Source: an uncultured Rhodobacterales bacterium
Lineage (GTDB): Bacteria; Pseudomonadota; Alphaproteobacteria; Rhodobacterales; Rhodobacteraceae
Length of the DNA: 64,000 nt
Assembly (NCBI GenBank): GCA_903873585.1
Contig: CAIQOV010000006.1
Coordinates: 1 to 64,000, forward strand
Reading direction: 5' to 3'
In this document: positions 58,702-64,000 of the stretch, piece by piece
Numbering within the stretch: the first letter of the stretch is position 1
Layout: the number at the start of each line of letters is the position of its first letter
The notes under the pieces: model-generated
Database searches by the model: none
The model's input: only the letters and a program-made list of their open reading frames with translations
Told to the model about the DNA's origin: nothing
Made by a program: the position numbers and the translations under genes

Positions 58702-59316
58702 CTATTTGGCGTAGGTGTTTTGCGTGCTGTAGGCGGTGTAAGCCCCCGCACGTCCCGAAAAGACCACCGTCACACCGGCGCGCCGCTCCATCTTGATGGC
58801 GGGCAAAAGGGCCAGCGTCTTGCCGCCACTTTGCACTTCGAAATCCAGCGTCAGGGGGGCTTTTAGCGTCACCTGCCGCGAGGTTCCGGGGGCGATGTCT
58901 TTCAACGCCACTGCGGCAACCGAAGGCACATAAAGATCGACCAGCGGCAGGTCAGAGTCGTTGTAAACCACCACATCCGCCTTGGCGGGGCTGTTGGTGA
59001 TCATGTCTTGCACCATATGCAATGCCCCATCCGCCCCCGGCGCGAAGGTGTAAAACGAGGCGGGGGCAATCTCGCCTTTGCCTTCATGGCTGCCCACGGC
59101 CACCGCAATCGGGCCGGCGGCGACCAACAAGAAGGGCGTCACCCCGCCATCGAAGTTGTCAAATGTGGTGCCGTTGATCACGGCCAAAGTCTCTCCGGGG
59201 GCGATAACGCGCACAAAAGAGGCGTTGGGGTCGGCGGGGGCCTCGTACAGGTCTTGGGCTGCGGCGTGCAGCGGGACAAGGGCAAGGGCCAACACGAAAA
59301 GGGCTTTGAAGGTCAT
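58702..59316 (-). CDS. algF: AlgF-like alginate O-acetylation accessory protein
   Basis: The protein has 204 residues from ATG 59316, with AAAGGA in front and overlapping the preceding stop (ATGA). The signal peptide is cleaved near HAAAQD. The mature part begins LYEAPADPNASFVRVI as AlgF does, then VGSHEGKGEIAPASFYTF and ALKDIAPGTSRQVTLKAPL, an all-beta two-domain protein. AlgF links the acetyl-transfer proteins in the periplasm. Confidence 0.83.
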   Translation of the reverse strand: MTFKALFVLALALVPLHAAAQDLYEAPADPNASFVRVIAPGETLAVINGTTFDNFDGGVTPFLLVAAGPIAVAVGSHEGKGEIAPASFYTFAPGADGALHMVQDMITNSPAKADVVVYNDSDLPLVDLYVPSVAAVALKDIAPGTSRQVTLKAPLTLDFEVQSGGKTLALLPAIKMERRAGVTVVFSGRAGAYTAYSTQNTYAK

Positions 59317-60611
59317 GATGGTTCCTTTGCTAAATTGCACAGCGACAAAGTTGTGTCAGCGCTGACAGGGTGATCGAAGGTGACAGACAGGGTTTGCAGA
59401 TCGGGCAGCCACAGCGTGCCCAGCGACTTGAAAAACCGCCCCGAGGATTGCACCCGATCAGAACGTTCAATGCTTGTGGTGCGCGTGATCCCCGAGGCGG
59501 TGACAAAGCGAAACTCTGCCCGCCGCCCGCCATCCGCCCCCAGATCGGCAAGGATCGAGGTGTCTTGCCGCAAGGACAGCCCGCGCAGATCGGCGGTCAG
59601 GGTGTTGGGATCGGTCTTTTCAACCTGCAACTGTCGGGTGCAACTGTTGCTGGCGGCGGTGATCAACTCTTCCATCGGGTCGGGGCCGAATTGGGCGAGG
59701 TTGTTGTAGATCGGGTTTTCCCAGATCAAAAAGCGCGGACGCGCCGCAGCAAAATCGCGCGAGATCATGTAAGAGGTGATCGCCCCGTACTGGTTGCCCC
59801 CCGTGACGGCATAGTTCAGCACCTCTAGCCCCGAGGTTTGCGACAGATAGCCCGCAAAATTGGCCAAGGGCGCATCGGAAAATGAGGTGCCGACCAGCAC
59901 GATCTGCGGTGCCGCGTCGCCCGCAAAAATGTCGGCCTTTTCGGCGGAACCGGTGGTTTTGGCCGTCAGTTGCGCATGGGCTTCAACGCGCGGCAATTCA
60001 AGGCGGCAAAAGTTCTGCAAAGTGCGCCGCATGGTCGAGAACGAGGCTGTGATGGGTCCGGGCGTGGTGGTGTATTTGGCCTGCGGCAGATCGGCATAGG
60101 AGGGCTGCGCCTTAATATCTGCCGCAATCGCCTTGGCCGCCAGCAGCGCGCCTGCCGCTGTCCAGTGAAAATCGGTTTTGAAAAAGGGCGGGGCGGTGGG
60201 GTCGGCTTGGGTCAGGGCCGACAGGATGTCTGGGGCGACGATGCCCTGCTTTGAAAGGCGTGCGATGATGTCTTCGTAAACCAGCACAGCGGTTGGGCTG
60301 TCAAACTGGTAATCTTTGGCCGAGGAGGGCAAAAGATTTGACATCACCTCGCCCTTGGTTGGCACGGCGACATAGATCAGCGTGGTGCCTTGGGCGGCCA
60401 AAGCCGCTGACAGGGCCGCCATGCGGGCGATCACCGGGTCTTCCATCGGGTGGTGCATCCGCAAATCGGCCATCACGCGGTAAAAGGTGCCGTCCTGCCC
60501 CTCGACCGAGGGGAGGGCAGATTGGGTCGCGGTGAAGGCGCAGCCAAAGGCCGAGGTTTCGGCGGCAACAGGCGTGGCCAGCAGCGCTGCGAGCGCAAGG
60601 TAGGGGGTCAT
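59313..60611 (-). CDS. AlgX/AlgJ-like periplasmic SGNH O-acetyltransferase, copy 1
   Basis: The 432-residue protein has a signal peptide (MTPYLALAALLATPVAA). The SGNH-type catalytic residues are in order: D147 and H149 in FFKTDFHWTAAGALLAAK, and nucleophile S243 in IVLVGTSFSD. A C-terminal beta-rich part (~330-432) could be a carbohydrate-binding module as in AlgX. It probably transfers acetyl groups to the polymer in the periplasm. It is coupled to AlgF and to the small Sel1 gene by overlaps. Confidence 0.8.
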   Translation of the reverse strand: MTPYLALAALLATPVAAETSAFGCAFTATQSALPSVEGQDGTFYRVMADLRMHHPMEDPVIARMAALSAALAAQGTTLIYVAVPTKGEVMSNLLPSSAKDYQFDSPTAVLVYEDIIARLSKQGIVAPDILSALTQADPTAPPFFKTDFHWTAAGALLAAKAIAADIKAQPSYADLPQAKYTTTPGPITASFSTMRRTLQNFCRLELPRVEAHAQLTAKTTGSAEKADIFAGDAAPQIVLVGTSFSDAPLANFAGYLSQTSGLEVLNYAVTGGNQYGAITSYMISRDFAAARPRFLIWENPIYNNLAQFGPDPMEELITAASNSCTRQLQVEKTDPNTLTADLRGLSLRQDTSILADLGADGGRRAEFRFVTASGITRTTSIERSDRVQSSGRFFKSLGTLWLPDLQTLSVTFDHPVSADTTLSLCNLAKEPS

Positions 60612-61345
60612 GGCGCGTCCTTTGTGGCAAGGGTTGCAGGTTTGTCCAACAGGTGCAGCAGGTTTAGGGCGGTGACTTTGGCCGAAAGGCTGGTGCCTTG
60701 GGCGGCAAGTGTCAGGGCCGCGCGCGCCCCTGCATGGTCAAGCGCTGCATCGGTCGGGTCGCTAAGCAGCACCAAGGCCAGCTTCATGGCAGCGGCAGGG
60801 TCGCTTTGGCCTGCCATTGCCAAAAAGTGCTGCGCCTGTGGCAGGTCGCGGCCAAAGGGCGCGCCTGTGGAATACATCTGGCCCAAGGCTTGGGCCGCAT
60901 GGGCATTGCCGCTCATCGCTTGGATGGTCAGCGCGTTTTTGCATTGTTTGAGCAGTTTTGGGCCGTAGCTTTCGCCCTCGGCCGCCAGCAGTTTGGCCAA
61001 CGGGCCCACGGCAAAGGCGCGCCCCGTATAGGCGGCGATGGCGTAGTAATGCGCCGCAGCGCCCGCCTTTGCGGGCTTGGCGCTGGCTTGCAGCAGTTTG
61101 GCATAGCGATAGGCCGCAAGCCCTTCACCGGCATCCGCCAAGGCGCGCAATTGGTCGGACGACACCTTTTGCCCCGTCACCATGCTTTTGCGCGCTGCCT
61201 GCAAGTCAAGCGTGGGCAGATCAAGGGTGTGGGTGATCTTGTTGTCAAAGACGAAATCCACCTTGACCAATTGGGTTGGGGCAGGCCCGGCGCGTGCGCT
61301 TTGCCCCAGCGACAGGACCAATAGGAGGATGAAGGCCCTAGTCAT
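60608..61345 (-). CDS. Small Sel1-repeat secreted protein
   Basis: The protein has 245 residues from ATG 61345, with a signal peptide MTRAFILLLVLSLGQSARA. Sel1-type repeats are seen in DAGEGLAAYRYAKLLQASAKPA, IAAYTGRAFAVGPLAKLLAAEGE and MSGNAHAAQALGQMYSTGA. It overlaps both neighbouring AlgJ/X genes. It is a likely scaffold for the acetylation complex and has no counterpart in the classical alginate operon at this position. Confidence 0.72.
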   Translation of the reverse strand: MTRAFILLLVLSLGQSARAGPAPTQLVKVDFVFDNKITHTLDLPTLDLQAARKSMVTGQKVSSDQLRALADAGEGLAAYRYAKLLQASAKPAKAGAAAHYYAIAAYTGRAFAVGPLAKLLAAEGESYGPKLLKQCKNALTIQAMSGNAHAAQALGQMYSTGAPFGRDLPQAQHFLAMAGQSDPAAAMKLALVLLSDPTDAALDHAGARAALTLAAQGTSLSAKVTALNLLHLLDKPATLATKDAP

Positions 61346-62432
61346 TCGAAGCCACCACACTTGCCCCAGACCCCTTTACCGGCGCGGGTGTGGTTTCCCA
61401 CAAGGTGGGGTCGGTCAAATAGCGGATGGGGAATTCCCAAATCACCAGACGGGCGGGGGTCGCTGCAAACTCTGCCCCTTGCAGATAGGTTTGCATCGGG
61501 GCCACGGGGCCAAGGCCCACAGCGGCAAGGTTTTCAACCTCGCGCCCCAAGCGGGTGGTCAGAGCATCGGCAAAGCCCCAATCAAGATTGGCGCTGTAGC
61601 TGGTGCCGATCAGCACAATATCCAACGGCGCGGCAGAGAAGATATCGACCGGCGCGTCGTTGGCGGTAAACGGGGTGAGCGTGACCTGTTCGGGGACAAG
61701 GCCGATCAGGGGGGCAAGGCTGTCTTGCGTGACAAAGCGGATCAGGTCGCCTGTGAGCGGTTTTTGATGGGCCTCACCTGTGGTGAAGGTCAGCGGACCA
61801 TGGGGCAGGTTGGCCGCCACCGCCTGTGCCGCTTGGGCCGCACCAAAGGCTGTCCAATGGGTGTCGGTGGCAAAAAAGACGGGCGTATCTTGGCCCATCA
61901 GGGCTTGTCGCGGGTCAATCGTGGCGATCCCTGCTGCGCGCAGGTCATCGGTGAAAGCGGCGTCAAGCTTGGCCATATCTGCCGAAAGGGCAGGGTCGGG
62001 GGAATGGGCGCTTTCGATATCAATCTTGGCAGGCAGCGGCAGCATCACCAACTGCGTACCCTTGGCCGCCAAAAGCGTCTGGATGGCTTTAATCTGCTCG
62101 ATGGCGGCATTCAGGGCGGCGTCACTGGGGGCAGCGCGGGTTTCCTCGGTGGTGAACAGCCAGCCATCGCGGCCCACCACAGCGCCCTTGCGCGCTTCGC
62201 CCAGCACGGCGTAGCGCAAAGCACCGATCACCCCGAACGAGGGCGCAAAGTGCGGCAGGGTGGTTTTATACTCCTGCTCAAAATCGCGGGTTAAACCGCC
62301 TGCCAGAAGATCGGCGTGCGGCAGGGTCAGGGGCGTGGGCGGGCCAGTCAAAACCGACAGGTTGGCCGCGATCCCGTAGCCAAACAGCACCACGGCCAGC
62401 ACAAGGCGACAAGCTTGAAACAAAACGCGCAT
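61338..62432 (-). CDS. algJ: AlgJ-like SGNH O-acetyltransferase, copy 2
   Basis: The 364-residue protein has an N-terminal signal anchor (residues ~7-25). AlgJ hallmarks: VVGRDGWLFTTEE, D190 and H192 in FFATDTHWTAFGAAQ, and S278 in DIVLIGTSYSANLDW. The triad is complete. It receives acetyl groups exported by AlgI and passes them on. It lies 7 bases after the AlgI gene. Confidence 0.85.
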   Translation of the reverse strand: MRVLFQACRLVLAVVLFGYGIAANLSVLTGPPTPLTLPHADLLAGGLTRDFEQEYKTTLPHFAPSFGVIGALRYAVLGEARKGAVVGRDGWLFTTEETRAAPSDAALNAAIEQIKAIQTLLAAKGTQLVMLPLPAKIDIESAHSPDPALSADMAKLDAAFTDDLRAAGIATIDPRQALMGQDTPVFFATDTHWTAFGAAQAAQAVAANLPHGPLTFTTGEAHQKPLTGDLIRFVTQDSLAPLIGLVPEQVTLTPFTANDAPVDIFSAAPLDIVLIGTSYSANLDWGFADALTTRLGREVENLAAVGLGPVAPMQTYLQGAEFAATPARLVIWEFPIRYLTDPTLWETTPAPVKGSGASVVASND

Positions 62433-62439
62433 CGGGCAC

Positions 62440-63858
62440 CTAAAACTGGAAGTACAAGAAGGGGGAAAAGCTTTGCTCGGCCATTTTCATCAGGGTCATG
62501 GTGGCAAGCAGGCTCATCATAACCGCCGGAACCACGGCGTTGACCCAGCCCAAAGCGGCACCTTGCGGTGTCAGATGGGCTGATGCAAAGCGGTTCAGGC
62601 GGGGTTCGTAGGCGGCAAAGAGGATGGCGAGGGTCAGGAAAATCAGGCTCTCGCGCGTGATTTGCAGCGCTAGGCTTGGCGGTGTGGCCCAGCCGTTCAA
62701 CCCCAGCATTCCAGCATAGATGCCGCCCGCTTGCACAGGGTCTGCGGCGCGAAACATCACCCAACCCAGCAGAACGATCAGCAGCGTCAGGCCAAGGGCT
62801 GCGGGGGTCTTGCCCGTGGCGCGGCCCGTTGCACGTTCAACCGCAAGCCAGCCGCCGTGCCACAGGCCCCACAGCACAAAGGTCATGTTGGCCCCGTGCC
62901 ACAGCCCGCCCAGCAGCATCACCAGCATCAGGTTGACATAGGTGCGCGCCTTGCCCAAGCGGTTGCCGCCCAAGGGGATATACAGATAATCGCGCAGCCA
63001 GACCGACAGGCTGATGTGCCAGCGCCGCCAGAACTCTGTGATCGAGCGGCTGATATAGGGCGTGTCGAAATTGGGCCGAAAGTGAAAGCCGATCATCAGG
63101 CCAAGGCCGATGGCCATGTCACTATAGCCCGAAAAGTCGAAATACAGCTGCATCATATAGCCAACAGCGCCCAGCCACGACAGCGCCAGCGACGGCGTGT
63201 CAGTCCCAAAGGCCAGATTGGCCAAGGGAGCGACCGTATCGGCCAACAGCACCTTTTTGGCCAATCCGATGGCGAACAGAATGGTGCCGTCGATGAACAG
63301 CGCCAGCGAATGGGTGCGGTGGGAGAATTGGTGGGTCAGGTCTTTGAAGCGCAGGATCGGGCCTGCCACCAGTTGCGGGAAAAGGGCGATGAAAGCGGCA
63401 AAGTCGAAAAAGCGGCGCGTGGCCTCGGCGTCTTTGCGGTAGACATCGACCAGATAGCTGACCGCGTGAAAGACATAGAATGACACGCCAATCGGCAAGA
63501 TCAGCCGCCAATGCACGCCCAAGCCCGCTGCAGTGGTGCCCCATAGGGTGGCAAAGCTTTCGATGAAGAAGTTCAGATATTTGAACACGCCCAACACCGC
63601 CAAACAGCCCGTAAGCCCGATGGTCAGGTAGATGCGCGCCGCTTTTTGGCTGGTCGCCGTGCCAATGCGGCGGCCAAAGGCATAGGTCCACAACGTGGTG
63701 GCAAACAGCAAGGCAAGATAGTCGATCCGCCACCAGCCGTAAAAGGCATAAGACCCCACCAGTATCGTGACCGACCGGAACCTGACGGGGGTCAGGTAAT
63801 AGACGGCCAAGAACAGCGGCAAGAACAAGAACAAGAAGGTTTCAGAGGAAAAGACCAT
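62440..63858 (-). CDS. algI: AlgI-like MBOAT O-acyltransferase
   Basis: The 472-residue protein has about 11 hydrophobic segments, beginning VFSSETFLFLFLPLFLAVYY. MBOAT landmarks are YFDFSGYSDMAIGLGLMIGF, EFWRRWHISLSVWLRDYLYIPLGG and the invariant His321 in LLGGLWHGANMTFVLWG. It moves acetyl groups across the inner membrane for alginate-type O-acetylation. Its ATG overlaps the stop of the partial gene upstream. Confidence 0.92.
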   Translation of the reverse strand: MVFSSETFLFLFLPLFLAVYYLTPVRFRSVTILVGSYAFYGWWRIDYLALLFATTLWTYAFGRRIGTATSQKAARIYLTIGLTGCLAVLGVFKYLNFFIESFATLWGTTAAGLGVHWRLILPIGVSFYVFHAVSYLVDVYRKDAEATRRFFDFAAFIALFPQLVAGPILRFKDLTHQFSHRTHSLALFIDGTILFAIGLAKKVLLADTVAPLANLAFGTDTPSLALSWLGAVGYMMQLYFDFSGYSDMAIGLGLMIGFHFRPNFDTPYISRSITEFWRRWHISLSVWLRDYLYIPLGGNRLGKARTYVNLMLVMLLGGLWHGANMTFVLWGLWHGGWLAVERATGRATGKTPAALGLTLLIVLLGWVMFRAADPVQAGGIYAGMLGLNGWATPPSLALQITRESLIFLTLAILFAAYEPRLNRFASAHLTPQGAALGWVNAVVPAVMMSLLATMTLMKMAEQSFSPFLYFQF

Positions 63859-64000
63859 CAGTTGCTCCCTTCATCGGGGCATTGGGGGACGGGGGCGGCG
63901 ACAAGGCGCGTGGGGCCAAAGCTGCGGCGGTCTTGCAGCCAAGCGATGGTGTGCTGGGATAGGTCGCCTGCGAACAGGCGGGGCAATTGGCCCTCTAGGT
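63858..64000 (-). CDS. Unidentified gene upstream of algI (3' end only)
   Basis: Only the last 46 codons lie in the window (LEGQLPRLFAGDL, SQHTIAWLQDRRS, a GPTRLVAAP segment, ending CPDEGSN). The stop TGA overlaps the algI start by one base, so it belongs to the same operon. It might be a further alginate-type gene, but nothing in this tail identifies a family. Confidence 0.6.
   Translation of the reverse strand, partial: LEGQLPRLFAGDLSQHTIAWLQDRRSFGPTRLVAAPVPQCPDEGSN

Overview
The window reads as chromosomal DNA of an alphaproteobacterium, most likely order Rhodobacterales. This rests on the high GC content, dense ATGA-coupled operons, a complete C-P lyase locus carrying a DUF1045 gene, many ABC uptake systems for small organic solutes, and the small envelope/stress proteins seen together. 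Genus and species cannot be read from the sequence. No rRNA, tRNA or CRISPR array was found.

Layout. (1) 1-2391: an AGE-family enzyme with a C-terminal STAS domain (5' end outside), a DJ-1/PfpI protein and a GlgC-like nucleotidyltransferase whose reading frame ends exactly at an IS630 insertion. (2) 2391-5640: insertion-sequence remnants (IS630, probable IS66, IS1380, IS5) enclosing an intact ankyrin-repeat gene and an intact cupin dioxygenase-like gene. (3) 5678-19859: a full phosphonate locus. phnCDE1E2 and a hexapeptide transferase handle uptake; phnGHIJKL, phnN and phnM encode the C-P lyase pathway; phnF is the repressor; a second PhnM, a GNAT enzyme and a DUF1045 2H phosphoesterase are accessory. 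Candidate Pho boxes and a PhnF-type palindrome are present. (4) 19995-22670: two glycan-type genes in AT-richer DNA. (5) 23015-30052: a ribose-type ABC importer between a tautomerase and an amidase/cyclase pair, with a LysR gene beyond. (6) 31176-39598: a LacI repressor divergent from a second carbohydrate ABC system (binding protein, two permeases, a 61-residue membrane protein, two ATPases) that ends in a fused dihydroxyacetone kinase.

(7) 39623-43091: an overlapping pair, a cyclase-type receptor and an MscS channel with a cNMP domain. Key residues are missing from both halves. (8) 43360-51600: small envelope/stress proteins (coiled-coil, DUF1269, PRC-barrel, glycine-zipper lipoprotein, cupin, DUF883, YqjE-like, DUF3309) around a Crp/Fnr regulator, an SDR and a P-type ATPase with an apparent C-terminal frameshift. 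(9) 51683-54767: a MacB/LolCDE-like ABC system with an HlyD-type adaptor. (10) 54897-64000: a tightly coupled alginate-type polysaccharide modification operon (AlgI, AlgJ/X twice, AlgF, Sel1-repeat proteins in the place of AlgK, and an AlgL-like protein with altered catalytic residues). Its upstream part runs out of the window.

The items most worth following up are the co-degenerate cyclase/channel pair and the alginate-like acetylation cluster that lacks an obviously active lyase.
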